This document shows positions 44,128-53,055 of a DNA stretch of 64,000 nt, piece after piece. The stretch is taken from NCBI RefSeq assembly GCF_002258215.1, contig NZ_NEFY01000001.1, forward strand, positions 310,001 to 374,000, read 5' to 3'. The DNA comes from Marinobacter vinifirmus (lineage in GTDB: Bacteria; Pseudomonadota; Gammaproteobacteria; Pseudomonadales; Oleiphilaceae). The notes below the pieces were generated by a model. It searched no databases and was not told where the DNA came from. It was given only the letters and a program-made list of their open reading frames with translations. Both the position numbers and the translations under genes were made by a program. Each line of letters begins with the position of its first letter. The stretch's first letter is position 1.

Positions 44128-44232
44128 TGTATTCAGGGCTCCAGAATCCGGCACATTTGAGTCTAGAGGGAAAAGGTAACACAACAGACCGAGGAGAAAA
44201 GGCCGATGTGTAAACGCCAGACGAACAGCCAC

Positions 44233-44256
44233 AAAAAAGCCCCGCCGAAGCGGGGC
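44233..44256 (-). terminator. Intrinsic terminator of the DUF4168 gene
   Basis: On the minus strand GCCCCGC and GCGGGGC pair around a TTCG tetraloop, followed by TTTTTT (44238-44233). Confidence 0.85.
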
Positions 44257-44282
44257 CAGACGACGAACCGGATGCAGGAAAT

Positions 44283-44672
44283 TTACATCAGAGCGTCAAC
44301 GCGGTTGCGTACCTTCGGCTCACTGCTGTAAGCGGTGGCAATGGCGTTATAGGTGGGGATATCGATACCCACGTCTTCGATCACCGAGACCATTTCATCA
44401 TTGGCTTCCATCTGCAGTTCCTGGGCCTTCTGCTGAGACTCGGCTGATTCGATCTTCTCGATGTATTCCTCTCGCACTTCCATAACACCGGATTGTGCCT
44501 CAATGAATTGTTTCAGCTCAGCATCGCTGTAATTGGTGCTTTGGCTGCCTGCGGCGGCGGGGTTGCTGTAACCCGAGCCCTGTTCGGCCGGGGCCGGGTT
44601 CTGTTGTGCTATCACCGGTGCGGTTGCCAGCAGTGCCAGAGATGCGGTGATGGATACAAGCAGTTTGTTCAT
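44283..44672 (-). CDS. DUF4168 secreted protein
   Basis: The 129-residue product has a signal peptide ending near PVIAQ (residue 23), a low-complexity Gln/Pro/Gly/Ser linker, and a helical DUF4168 domain with SDAELKQFIEAQSGVMEVREEY and the C-terminal YNAIATAYSSEPKVRNRVDALM (key: YN-IA-A--S-P-L--RV). The function is unknown. The start at 44672 gives the signal peptide directly. Confidence 0.83.
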   Translation of the reverse strand: MNKLLVSITASLALLATAPVIAQQNPAPAEQGSGYSNPAAAGSQSTNYSDAELKQFIEAQSGVMEVREEYIEKIESAESQQKAQELQMEANDEMVSVIEDVGIDIPTYNAIATAYSSEPKVRNRVDALM

Positions 44673-44836
44673 AGCTTTACTCCTGGTTTTAATGAGGCCG
44701 GCTCGGTCGTCCAGCCACAAACTTGTGAATGTCGATGTGACAATAGCGATTCCCGTGCCAGGTTTTGATTTCTCTATAAAGGCAATAAAAACAGTAGTTT
44801 ATGGATGCTCTATGGTTAAAGCTCAGTAATCTGTCT

Positions 44837-44860
44837 TGTGGCAAAATGCCACATGTGGCA
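44837..44860. promoter_or_regulatory. Operator-like palindrome before the NtrC-type two-component genes
   Basis: TGTGGCA-AAA-TGCCACA (44837-44853) is a perfect 7-3-7 palindrome immediately followed by a third TGTGGCA (44854-44860), 34 bp before the kinase start. A Fis-type helix-turn-helix dimer such as the downstream regulator could bind it. No sigma54 -24/-12 element with proper spacing is seen. Confidence 0.5.
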
Positions 44861-44893
44861 GAAAGGCTGTGACATTTCTGCAGAGTGGTGTTT

Positions 44894-46366
44894 ATGGCGT
44901 TGATGGGAAAACGGGTGGGAGCACTGTTCCGGTCGCTGCAATTAACGTTGGTGCTCAGTATTGTAGTGCCGCTGCTGCTGTTCAGTGGCATTGCTATCTA
45001 CATTGGCATGGGGGCGGTAGAGCGCGCTCTGAACGATCGCCTTCGTGAAGACCTGGAACTGGTGGCGCGAGCGGTCAGCGGGCCGGTGAGTAAGGCGCTG
45101 GCCGAAAGCGATGAACTGGTCCTGGGCGAATCCCTGAAATCCATCTTCCAGATCGGGCGCATTTCCGGGGCCTCGGTGTTTGACGCAGAGGGTGACCGGG
45201 TGGCCAGTCTCGGTGTTGCTGACTCCGATGTCACCAATAGCGCCAGCGCCGAAAAGGCAATCGCCAGTGGTGAGCTCGGGGGCGCGTTTCGTTGGGTGGA
45301 TGGCGAGTCGGTGTTTTCCCAGTTCACGCCGCTGGTTGCGGAAGACGGGCGGATTCAGGGTTTGTTGCAGGTAACGCGGCAACGCAGTGATTTCCATGAC
45401 CTGGTGGCCACCAGCCGTTGGTGGGCAGTGGTGATCTGGTCGATGATTGCGGCCACCATCATCCTCGTTGTCGTTCTGGGGCATTACCGCACCGTGGGGC
45501 GACATGTGAACCGTTTGCTGGAGAGCATGGCTTCTCTGCAACCGGGCGCCTGGCGGTTGGAGACTCCGGAGGCAGGGCCACAGGAGCTGCGCCAGATCCA
45601 GCAGGGCATTCGTGCTCTGGGCGAACGAATGGCCGAGGCCGAGGCCGAAATCGAAGACAGGATTGCCCGGGAACGGGCGCTGGCAGAACAGCTGGAATAC
45701 CAGGAGAAAGTGGCGATGATTGGCCGGGTCGCAGGCGGGGTAGCTCACGAACTGGGGGCGCCTCTGAACGTTATTCAGGGCCGGGCCCGCATTCTGGCCA
45801 GGGCCGGGCTGGAGCAGGAGCAGCAACGGCATCTGGATGATATCGAACATCAGGTGGACCGGATGACCATGATTATCCAGCAACTGCTGGACTGTTTCCG
45901 GCATGTGCCCGAGTCCCGGCGACCCGTAAACCTGGCAGACATTCTCGAGGACGTCGTTACCCGCGCCCGTGAAGACAGGCGCTGCCAGGCGGTTTCGCTG
46001 CAAGCCGACGCTTTTGACAGGCCGATGCCGACACGGGCAGAGCCGCTCCGGGTTGGCCTGGCGTGTCTGAATGTGGTGAGAAATGCCTGTCAGGCTGGCC
46101 GGAAACAGGTCGCGCTCTCTGTCGGCGAGACCGGGGAGTTTTGGGTGTTCCGGGTCGAGGACGATGGCCCTGGTATACCGGCAGAGCATCACGCCAGGGT
46201 TTTCGAGCCGTTCTTCAGCACCCGCCCGGCCGGCGAAGGCACGGGGTTAGGGCTGGCAGTGGTTCAGAGTGTCATGAAAGAACACGGGGGATCCGTTGAA
46301 GTGATTGATAGTGAGTTGGGCGGTTGTGGTATGGCGCTGTATTTTCCGAAAGAGGTGGGCCAATGA
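44894..46366 (+). CDS. Sensor histidine kinase of an NtrC-type system
   Basis: The 490-residue kinase has membrane helices near 14-38 and 178-200 flanking a periplasmic sensor, a HAMP-like and coiled linker (GERMAEAEAEIEDRIARERALAEQ, in part), a HisKA domain with His285 in VAHELGAPLNVIQGRARIL, and an HATPase domain with NACQAG, DDGPGIP and EGTGLGLAVVQSV. The signal is unknown. The start is uncertain among GTG 44885, ATG 44894 and ATG 44903. It overlaps the regulator by 4 bp. Confidence 0.88.
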   Translation: MALMGKRVGALFRSLQLTLVLSIVVPLLLFSGIAIYIGMGAVERALNDRLREDLELVARAVSGPVSKALAESDELVLGESLKSIFQIGRISGASVFDAEGDRVASLGVADSDVTNSASAEKAIASGELGGAFRWVDGESVFSQFTPLVAEDGRIQGLLQVTRQRSDFHDLVATSRWWAVVIWSMIAATIILVVVLGHYRTVGRHVNRLLESMASLQPGAWRLETPEAGPQELRQIQQGIRALGERMAEAEAEIEDRIARERALAEQLEYQEKVAMIGRVAGGVAHELGAPLNVIQGRARILARAGLEQEQQRHLDDIEHQVDRMTMIIQQLLDCFRHVPESRRPVNLADILEDVVTRAREDRRCQAVSLQADAFDRPMPTRAEPLRVGLACLNVVRNACQAGRKQVALSVGETGEFWVFRVEDDGPGIPAEHHARVFEPFFSTRPAGEGTGLGLAVVQSVMKEHGGSVEVIDSELGGCGMALYFPKEVGQ

Positions 46367-47748
46367 GCAGCCGGCCTGTCACGATCCTGCTGGTCGAAGA
46401 TGACGCCAGCCTTGGCCAGCTGCTGATGGAGGAGTTGGAAGTGGATGGTTACCGCGTACGCAGGGTCAGTATGGTGGCCGAGGCGCGGACTGCTCTGACA
46501 GACGAACGCCCGGGCCTGATCGTGTCGGATCTGCGCTTGCCCGATGGTGACGGTCTGGAGATTCTGTCGCTTCAGCAGGCCGAGCATCCCGGTATTCCCT
46601 TTATCGTGATTACCGCGTTTGGGACGGTGGACCAGGCGGTCGATGCCTTGAAGGCCGGCGCTGATGATTTTCTGACCAAGCCGCTCTCAACGGATCATCT
46701 CCGGTTAAAGATCAAGCGGTTGCTGGCCCAGGCGGATCTGAACCGGCAGTTGGCGGAGTATCAGTCCGGGCGCGGCGGCGATGAAAACATGGGCTTGATC
46801 GGCGGCAGTGCGATGATGGATCGCCTCAGGTCAGACATTCGCCAGGTTGCCCGCAGTCAGGCCGCGGTTCTGATTAATGGCGAAAGTGGAACCGGGAAAG
46901 AGCTGGTTGCGAGGGCAATCCACCAGCAAAGCGAACGCTCAGCGCAGCCGTTCCTTGCGGTGAATTGTGCCGGAATACCGCCAGACTTGATGGAAAGTGA
47001 ATTCTTCGGTCACGAGGCTGGTGCTTTTACCGGTGCACGGCAGGCCCGTCGGGGGCTGTTTGCAGAGGCGAGCGGTGGCACCTTGCTGCTGGACGAGATT
47101 GGGGAAATGCCATTGGCGCTGCAAGCCAAACTGCTTCGGGTGTTGCAGGAGGGCTGCATCAAACCAGTGGGAGCTGACCATGAGGAAATGGTGGATGTTC
47201 GCATTCTGGCGGCAACGCATGTGGATTTACTTAGGGCTGTTGAGCAGGGCCAATTCCGTGAAGACCTGTATTATCGCCTTGAAACCCTGTCGTTAACGGT
47301 GCCTCCCCTGAGGGAGCGGGATGAGGATGTTGAATTGCTGGCCATGCATTTTCTGGGTGAGGCAGCACGCCGCCACAGCCGGGGGTTCCTGAAGTTCAGT
47401 GACGTCACGTTAAGGATACTCCGCGATTATCCGTTCCCGGGCAATGTGCGTGAGCTGTCCAGTGCGATTGAGCGGGCGGTCACTTTTTGTGAAAGCGATA
47501 CCATACAGCCCGAGCATTTGCCCGAACGCATCCGGAAGCGCCAGGGCGGGATTGTTCAGGCTGCCGTTGCCGCTTCGCCCGGGAAACTTTCCGAATGGCC
47601 CACCCTGGAAATGCTCCAGCAGGATTACGTGCGCCGGGTCATGGCTGCCGTTGATGGTAATAAACGCCGGGCGGCCCAGATACTCGGCATTAATCGCAGA
47701 ACACTGTATCGCTGGCTGGAGTCGGATTTGGAGCATGGGCATGACTGA
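46363..47748 (+). CDS. Sigma54-dependent NtrC-family response regulator
   Basis: The 461-residue protein has a receiver domain (Asp56 in VSDLRLPDG), an AAA+ domain with Walker A GESGTGKE, the sigma54-contact loop GAFTGA, Walker B GTLLLDEIGE and R-finger region, and a C-terminal Fis-type helix-turn-helix (RRAAQILGINRRTLYRWL). It activates sigma54 promoters when phosphorylated by the kinase it overlaps. The targets are unknown; the palindrome at 44837 suggests autoregulation. Confidence 0.92.
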   Translation: MSSRPVTILLVEDDASLGQLLMEELEVDGYRVRRVSMVAEARTALTDERPGLIVSDLRLPDGDGLEILSLQQAEHPGIPFIVITAFGTVDQAVDALKAGADDFLTKPLSTDHLRLKIKRLLAQADLNRQLAEYQSGRGGDENMGLIGGSAMMDRLRSDIRQVARSQAAVLINGESGTGKELVARAIHQQSERSAQPFLAVNCAGIPPDLMESEFFGHEAGAFTGARQARRGLFAEASGGTLLLDEIGEMPLALQAKLLRVLQEGCIKPVGADHEEMVDVRILAATHVDLLRAVEQGQFREDLYYRLETLSLTVPPLRERDEDVELLAMHFLGEAARRHSRGFLKFSDVTLRILRDYPFPGNVRELSSAIERAVTFCESDTIQPEHLPERIRKRQGGIVQAAVAASPGKLSEWPTLEMLQQDYVRRVMAAVDGNKRRAAQILGINRRTLYRWLESDLEHGHD

Positions 47749-48646
47749 TCAGAAACAGGCCATGATGTACGGCCTTGCCACGGTGCTGCTGTGGTCGACC
47801 GTTGCTACCGCCTTCAAATTGTCACTGGCGGATCTTGCGCCGGTTCAGATGCTGCTGGTGGCCTGTACCGCATCCATCGTCGTGATGGCGGCTATCCTCA
47901 TGCTACAGGGGCGCTGGGGACTGGTGTTCCGTTTGCGGCGTGGCCAATACCTGCAGTCCATGCTGATGGGGCTGATCAATCCCTGTCTGTACTACTTTCT
48001 GCTGTTTGGTGCGTTCGACCGTCTGCCCGCCCAGGAGGCTCAGCCTCTGAACTACACCTGGGCACTGGTGCTGGCCTATCTGTCGGTGCCGTTTCTGGGG
48101 CAGAAACTGCGCAGGATCGATATTCTGGCGGGGTTGGTGTGTTACGCCGGAGTGGTAGTGATCGCCACCCGTGGTGCCGTAACCTCGCTCTCATTCTCAG
48201 ACCCGCTCGGTGTCTCGCTGGCGTTGGGCAGCACGCTGGTTTGGGCGTCTTACTGGATTATTGCCACCCGGGATACCCGGGACCCGGTGGTTGGCCTGTT
48301 TTTTAATTTTCTATTTGGACTGCCGGTCATTGTGCTGGTGTGCTGGCAGACGGCGGGGTTGGCAATGCCGATCGGGAGTTCGATGGCCGCTGCGGTTTAC
48401 GTCGGCGTTTTTGAAATGGGCATAGCCTTTGTGCTGTGGTCCCAGGCCATGAAAAAAGCAGAAAACACCTCGAAAGTGAGCAATCTGATTTTTATCTCGC
48501 CGTTTCTGTCCCTCGTGTTTATATACTTCATTCTGGGCGAAGTTATTCTCACCTCGACCTACGTCGGGCTGGTGCTGATCATTGCGGGATTATGGCTGCA
48601 GCAGAAGAAGATCCGTGACCGGGAGCAGGCGTTGAACCATGGCTGA
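47741..48646 (+). CDS. EamA/DMT-family transporter
   Basis: The 301-residue protein has ten hydrophobic helices in two EamA-like halves ([19 protein letters not shown] at the start; [22 protein letters not shown] in the second half). DMT proteins usually export amino acids or other metabolites. The start is ATG 47741 with GGAG seven bases upstream; it overlaps the regulator by 8 bp, so expression is coupled to the two-component genes. Confidence 0.87.
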   Translation: MTDQKQAMMYGLATVLLWSTVATAFKLSLADLAPVQMLLVACTASIVVMAAILMLQGRWGLVFRLRRGQYLQSMLMGLINPCLYYFLLFGAFDRLPAQEAQPLNYTWALVLAYLSVPFLGQKLRRIDILAGLVCYAGVVVIATRGAVTSLSFSDPLGVSLALGSTLVWASYWIIATRDTRDPVVGLFFNFLFGLPVIVLVCWQTAGLAMPIGSSMAAAVYVGVFEMGIAFVLWSQAMKKAENTSKVSNLIFISPFLSLVFIYFILGEVILTSTYVGLVLIIAGLWLQQKKIRDREQALNHG

Positions 48647-48917
48647 GAACTGGTATCTGTACCTTGTTCGCACCGCATCGGGTAGCCTCTACACCGGAAT
48701 TGCCACAGATGTGGAGCGGCGGTTTGCCGAGCATCAGGCGGGGGCACCTAAAGGTGCCCGGAGCCTGAGAGGTAAAGGGCCGTTAACCCTGGAGTTCCAT
48801 GTACCTGCCGGCGACAGGAGCCGCGCCTCCCGACTGGAATGGCAGGTCAAGCGCTGGCCCAAGGTTCGAAAGGAAGCTTTGATCCGGGGTGTCGTCAGGC
48901 TTGAAGATGATGCCTGA
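48639..48917 (+). CDS. GIY-YIG nuclease-superfamily protein (UPF0213)
   Basis: The 92-residue protein is a single GIY-YIG domain: [31 protein letters not shown] carries the YLV…YTGIA signature and the catalytic Arg region (ERRFAEH), and it ends [19 protein letters not shown]. Close relatives include YhbQ, a small DNA nuclease-like protein. It overlaps the DMT gene by 8 bp, and its 3' end overlaps the convergent hydrolase gene by 23 bp. Confidence 0.9.
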   Translation: MAENWYLYLVRTASGSLYTGIATDVERRFAEHQAGAPKGARSLRGKGPLTLEFHVPAGDRSRASRLEWQVKRWPKVRKEALIRGVVRLEDDA

Positions 48918-49788
48918 TGTGACGCCCGGCAACGGCCAGAGCGTCTCTGGCCCGGTCAAGCTGCGAGGCGTGCACCTGGAATACATGCCAGAGATTGTTG
49001 TAGATCTCCAGCGTGGTTTCCACGTGTTCCTGTTTGGCCGCCTCCGCCAATCGACGGGCGTCGTTGAGCAGAACTTCCTGGCTTCCGACCTGAATCAGCA
49101 GGGGAGGCAGGCCACTCAGGTCACCGTAGACAGGCGACACCAGCGGGTGCGTCAAAGGCACGCCGTTGGCATACATTTTCGCGGCTTTGAAGGTCCAGGC
49201 AGCGTGCAGGACCGGTTCACATTCCGGAGTGTAAAGATCCTTTTCTGACAGATCTGTCCAGGGCGAGAAGCAGGTGACGGATGAGGGTAGTGGATGACCG
49301 TGGTCGCGCAATCGCATGGCCAGTACCACCGACAGACCGCCGCCGGCGGAATCTCCGGCCAGGGCAATGGAGCCGGGGCTTACCCCCTGGTTGATCAAGG
49401 CCAGATATACGGCTTCGGCATCGTCCGGCGCGGCTGGAAACGGATGCTCCGGCGCCAGCCGGTAATCCGGAATCAGTACGTCGCAGCCAGAGAATTTGGC
49501 CAGATGGCCGGCAATGCCCCGGTGGGTATCGGCAGAGCCCATAACATAGCCTCCGCCGTGAAAATACAGTACGGTGCCGCCAGAACGGTCTTCCGGGGAG
49601 GCGCGCAGCACCGGTACATCGCCCAGGTCTTCCCACGCGAAACTGACGTCTTTAGGCGGGTAGGATGTTCGATAAGCTTCCCGGGTGTATCGGCGCTGCA
49701 CCGATAACGGAAACGCCCGGGACAGGACGGGCTTCACAAAACGGTGCATGGTCCCTCTCAACCCGGCCTCAAGAAGCGGCTGGAACAT
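48895..49788 (-). CDS. Alpha/beta hydrolase, hormone-sensitive-lipase family
   Basis: The 297-residue esterase/lipase has the HGGGYVMGS oxyanion-hole motif, the nucleophile elbow GDSAGGGLS (catalytic Ser near 146), and the C-terminal [19 protein letters not shown] (Asp region) and NLWHVFQ (His). There is no signal peptide. The start at 49788 has GGGAG eight bases upstream. It could act on carboxylic or storage esters; the substrate is not predictable. Confidence 0.9.
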   Translation of the reverse strand: MFQPLLEAGLRGTMHRFVKPVLSRAFPLSVQRRYTREAYRTSYPPKDVSFAWEDLGDVPVLRASPEDRSGGTVLYFHGGGYVMGSADTHRGIAGHLAKFSGCDVLIPDYRLAPEHPFPAAPDDAEAVYLALINQGVSPGSIALAGDSAGGGLSVVLAMRLRDHGHPLPSSVTCFSPWTDLSEKDLYTPECEPVLHAAWTFKAAKMYANGVPLTHPLVSPVYGDLSGLPPLLIQVGSQEVLLNDARRLAEAAKQEHVETTLEIYNNLWHVFQVHASQLDRARDALAVAGRHIRHHLQA

Positions 49789-49858
49789 CTGTGTTCTCCC
49801 TTGTGAATGCGTTAGGATGACTGGCATTTATGGATTCATGACAGGCGTTTAACTCTAC

Positions 49859-50848
49859 GTGTACTGGAAAACAGATACCATAGAAATACCGAATTGGGAC
49901 AGACATTCCCTGCTGGAGCGTCTGGAGCCTTTCGACCCGGCCGAGCGCCGGGACCTCAGTGTTGAGATGGAAGCCTATTGCCGTTTTTACGGCCTGGATC
50001 TCTGGGTGGAGCACCCGGAGGTGGCTTACCATCAGGGCTACGTAAAGGCAGACCGGCACGAAGTCATGGTGCATTACTTCCGGCTGCCGGAGGCGGCAGG
50101 GGGCAAGGGCACGGTGTTCATCCTGCATGGTTACTTTGACCACGTGGGGCTGTATACCCAGCTGATTGACCGTTGCCTGGGCGCCGGCTTTGATGTGCTG
50201 ACCTACGACCAGCCCGGGCACGGGCTGTCCAGCGGCACACCGGCAGCCATTGGCAGTTTCCTGGAATACCAGGCGGTGTTATCTGAGGTCATGGCTGAGG
50301 TGAAAGACATGGTGCGCGGGCCCTGGTTTGCTGTGGGCCAGAGTACCGGTGGGGCGATCCTGATTGACTACCTGCTGTCCAACCACCACGACCAGGACAC
50401 CTCCGCATTCCGGAGAGTGGTCCTGCTGGCGCCCCTCGTTCGGCCCATGGGCTGGTTAGGTGCCAGGGTGCTGCACAGCGTGGTCAAACCGTTTCTGACC
50501 CGATGGAAGCGAGCCTTTAACGAAAACAGCGGGAATACGCGGTTTCTGAAGTTTTTGCGTGAGCATGACCCGCTCCAGGCCCGTGCGGTGCACGTTGATT
50601 GGGTAACGGCCCTGAAAAAATGGGTGCCGCACATCGAGTCGGCCAGGCCGGTGGATTTTCCGGTTACCGTGGTGCAGGGCGAGAAAGACACCACCGTAGA
50701 CTGGCAGCACAATCTGCGCATTATCCGTAATAAATTTTCCTCTGTGAGGGAACGAAGAATTCCGGATGGTCGTCATCATCTGGTAAACGAAGCCCAGGAT
50801 TTGCAGGCTACGGTGTTTAACACCATTATTGAAACATTCTCGGAATGA
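49859..50848 (+). CDS. Alpha/beta hydrolase, lysophospholipase-like
   Basis: The 329-residue protein matches monoacylglycerol lipase/lysophospholipase types: ILHGYFDHVGLYTQLIDRCLGAGFDVLTYDQPGHGLSSG (key: HGYFDH, DQPGHGLS), nucleophile motif GQSTGG (Ser near 162), VVQGEKDTTVDW (Asp) and a C-terminal GRHHLVNE (His). The start is GTG 49859 without a convincing Shine-Dalgarno, so the exact start is uncertain. It is divergent from the other hydrolase. Confidence 0.86.
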   Translation: MYWKTDTIEIPNWDRHSLLERLEPFDPAERRDLSVEMEAYCRFYGLDLWVEHPEVAYHQGYVKADRHEVMVHYFRLPEAAGGKGTVFILHGYFDHVGLYTQLIDRCLGAGFDVLTYDQPGHGLSSGTPAAIGSFLEYQAVLSEVMAEVKDMVRGPWFAVGQSTGGAILIDYLLSNHHDQDTSAFRRVVLLAPLVRPMGWLGARVLHSVVKPFLTRWKRAFNENSGNTRFLKFLREHDPLQARAVHVDWVTALKKWVPHIESARPVDFPVTVVQGEKDTTVDWQHNLRIIRNKFSSVRERRIPDGRHHLVNEAQDLQATVFNTIIETFSE

Positions 50849-50904
50849 AATGGCCGGCGCCGGATCTGGCAGGGCCGCAAGAAAAACCGACGCAGGAGAA
50901 AACC

Positions 50905-51564
50905 ATGAAGAAGACAATCCTTGCTTTCGCAGTTGCCACCGTTGGTATGAGTGGCTGTATGACGTACGACCCGTACACCGGCGAAGAGAAAACCTCTAAC
51001 GCCACCAAGGGCAGCATTATCGGTGCCCTGGGCGGTGCTGCCGTGGGTGCGGCTACATCCAGCAGCAGTGACCGCGGCAAGGGTGCCCTGATCGGCGCTG
51101 CCAGTGGTGCGGCTGTTGGTGGTGGTATCGGTTACTACATGGACCGCCAGGAAGCGCAGCTGCGTCAGAAGCTGGAAGGCACCGGTGTTCGCGTCGTCCG
51201 TAATGGCGACCAGATCGAGCTGGTTATGCCGGGCAACATCACCTTTGACACAGACCAGTCCAGCATCCGTTCCGGCTTTACCGGCACCCTGGAGTCTGTA
51301 GCCCTGGTACTGAAAGAGTTCGACAAGACCATCATCCAGATTGAAGGCCACACCGACAGCACCGGTTCCGACAGCTACAACCAGCTGCTGAGTGAGCGCC
51401 GTGCCTCTTCAGTGCGGGACTTCCTGCTGAACCAGGGCATCGAGCCGCGCCGTACCCGTGCGACCGGTTATGGCGAGCGCTACCCGGTTGCTTCTAACGA
51501 TACCTCAGCGGGCCGTGAGCAGAACCGTCGCGTTGAGCTGACTTTGGTGCCGATGGAGCAGTAA
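50905..51564 (+). CDS. YiaD-like OmpA-domain lipoprotein
   Basis: The 219-residue protein has a lipobox MSGC (Cys18), a glycine-zipper region (KGSIIGALGGAAVGAATS; GALIGAASGAAVGGGIGYY) and a C-terminal OmpA domain (about 105-215) with ITFDTDQSSI, IEGHTDSTGSDSYNQLLSERRASSV and the ending NRRVELTLVP. It links the outer membrane to peptidoglycan. AGGAG precedes the ATG at 50905. A terminator follows. Confidence 0.92.
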   Translation: MKKTILAFAVATVGMSGCMTYDPYTGEEKTSNATKGSIIGALGGAAVGAATSSSSDRGKGALIGAASGAAVGGGIGYYMDRQEAQLRQKLEGTGVRVVRNGDQIELVMPGNITFDTDQSSIRSGFTGTLESVALVLKEFDKTIIQIEGHTDSTGSDSYNQLLSERRASSVRDFLLNQGIEPRRTRATGYGERYPVASNDTSAGREQNRRVELTLVPMEQ

Positions 51565-51586
51565 TTCTCCGCTCCCAGCGCAAAAG

Positions 51587-51618
51587 AAAACCCCGGAGGC
51601 GAAAGCCTGCGGGGTTTT
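51587..51618. terminator. Bidirectional intrinsic terminator
   Basis: AAAACCCC(G) pairs with GGGGTTTT, enclosing GAGGC-GAAA-GCCT, with T-runs on both strands. It lies between the YiaD-like gene and the convergent serA. Confidence 0.85.
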
Positions 51619-51640
51619 TTTACGGCTGGTGAAAACCGGG

Positions 51641-52870
51641 TCAGAACAGAACGCGGCAGCGAATCGTGCCTTTCACCTGACGCAGTTTTTCCAGGGCCAG
51701 TTCGCCGTAGGCCTTGTCGACATCCACGACTACGTAGCCGATATCTTCCTTGGTCTGCAGGTACTGGCCGCACACGTTGATGCTGTTCTCGGAGAACACC
51801 TGGTTGATCTCGGACATCACGCCCGGCACGTTCTCGTGAATGTGCAGCAGGCGGTGCTGGTTCGGGTGCGACGGCAGGGCGACTTCCGGGAAGTTCACGG
51901 AAGACACAGAGGTGCCGTTGTCGCTGTACATGGCCAGCTTCTCGGCCACTTCACGGCCGATGTTTTCCTGGGCTTCGATGGTGGAGCCACCTACGTGCGG
52001 AGTCAGGATGCAGTTGTCGAACTCGCGCAGCGGAGACACAAACTCTTCATCGTTGGACTTCGGCTCAACCGGGAATACGTCTACCGCAGCGCCCAGCAGC
52101 TTGCCGGAGCGCAGGGCGTCGGCCAGCGCGTCGATGTCGACCACGGTGCCGCGGGACGCGTTCATCAGGATGGAGCCAGGCTTCATCTGGGCGAACTGCT
52201 CGGCCTTGAACATGTACTTGGTGGCCGGGGTTTCCGGCACGTGCAGGGAAACGACGTCTGCAATGTTCAGCAGTTCCTGCAGGGTGCCCACCTGGGTGGC
52301 GTTACCGATCGACAGCTTGGAAACCACGTCGTAGAAATACACGTCCATGCCCAGGCTCTCGGCCAGGACACTGAACTGGGTACCGATGTTGCCGTAGCCG
52401 ATGATGCCCAGCTTCTTGCCACGGATTTCGTAGCTGTTCTTGGCGGACTTGATCCACTCACCCCGATGCGCCTTGGCGCTCTTCTCGGGCACGCCACGCA
52501 GCAGCAGGATGGCCTGTGCCAGAACCAGCTCGGCTACGGAACGGGTGTTGGAGAAAGGTGCGTTGAAAACGGCAACACCACGGCGGGTTGCAGCCTGCAG
52601 GTCCACCTGGTTGGTGCCAATGCAGAAACAGCCCACAGCCACCAGCTTCTTGGCAGCTTCAAATACTTTCTCGGTCAGCTGGGTGCGAGACCGGATACCG
52701 ACGAAGTGCGCATCGGCAATCTTCTCGATCAGGTTTTCCTCGCCCAGTGAATGGGTCAGGTACTCGATGTTGGTGTAACCCGCAGCGTTCAGGGTATCAA
52801 TGGCAGATTGATGCACGCCTTCCAGCAGCAGGATCCGGATTTTGCTCTTTTCGAGAGACGTATTTGACAT
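51641..52870 (-). CDS. serA: D-3-phosphoglycerate dehydrogenase
   Basis: The 409-residue enzyme has a D-2-hydroxyacid dehydrogenase core (NAD motif GYGNIGTQFS near 158; NASRGTVVDIDALADAL; LTPHVGGSTIEAQENIG with the catalytic His) and a C-terminal ACT domain (about 335-409, ENVPGVMSEINQVFSENSINV) for serine feedback. It makes 3-phosphohydroxypyruvate in serine synthesis and, as known from pseudomonads and E. coli, reduces 2-oxoglutarate to D-2-hydroxyglutarate, the substrate of the divergent gene. Confidence 0.96.
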   Translation of the reverse strand: MSNTSLEKSKIRILLLEGVHQSAIDTLNAAGYTNIEYLTHSLGEENLIEKIADAHFVGIRSRTQLTEKVFEAAKKLVAVGCFCIGTNQVDLQAATRRGVAVFNAPFSNTRSVAELVLAQAILLLRGVPEKSAKAHRGEWIKSAKNSYEIRGKKLGIIGYGNIGTQFSVLAESLGMDVYFYDVVSKLSIGNATQVGTLQELLNIADVVSLHVPETPATKYMFKAEQFAQMKPGSILMNASRGTVVDIDALADALRSGKLLGAAVDVFPVEPKSNDEEFVSPLREFDNCILTPHVGGSTIEAQENIGREVAEKLAMYSDNGTSVSSVNFPEVALPSHPNQHRLLHIHENVPGVMSEINQVFSENSINVCGQYLQTKEDIGYVVVDVDKAYGELALEKLRQVKGTIRCRVLF

Positions 52871-53055
52871 GGGCTAGCTTCCGAACCTTTCGTCACGTGA
52901 AATGACCGCGGCCGGGGATCGTCAACCCGGCTCACAGAACAGGGGCGGTATGATACCATAAACGGAGATTTTCACAGCGCGCCGGTTTGCCTGAATCAAT
53001 TCTTTGTGAACGCCTTCTGACCACGCGCGGCCCAACCTGAGAGACAGACACACCC

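Noticed and set aside
44830..44893. A sigma54 promoter before the sensor kinase
   Set aside because: TGGCA elements are present but the GG-to-GC spacing does not fit the -24/-12 rule.
44942..46192. A 416-codon minus-strand frame opposite the sensor kinase
   Set aside because: Shadow of the kinase gene, with no signal or domain of its own.
51629..52750. A 373-codon plus-strand frame opposite serA
   Set aside because: Shadow of serA; the translation is His/Val/Gly-rich without motifs.
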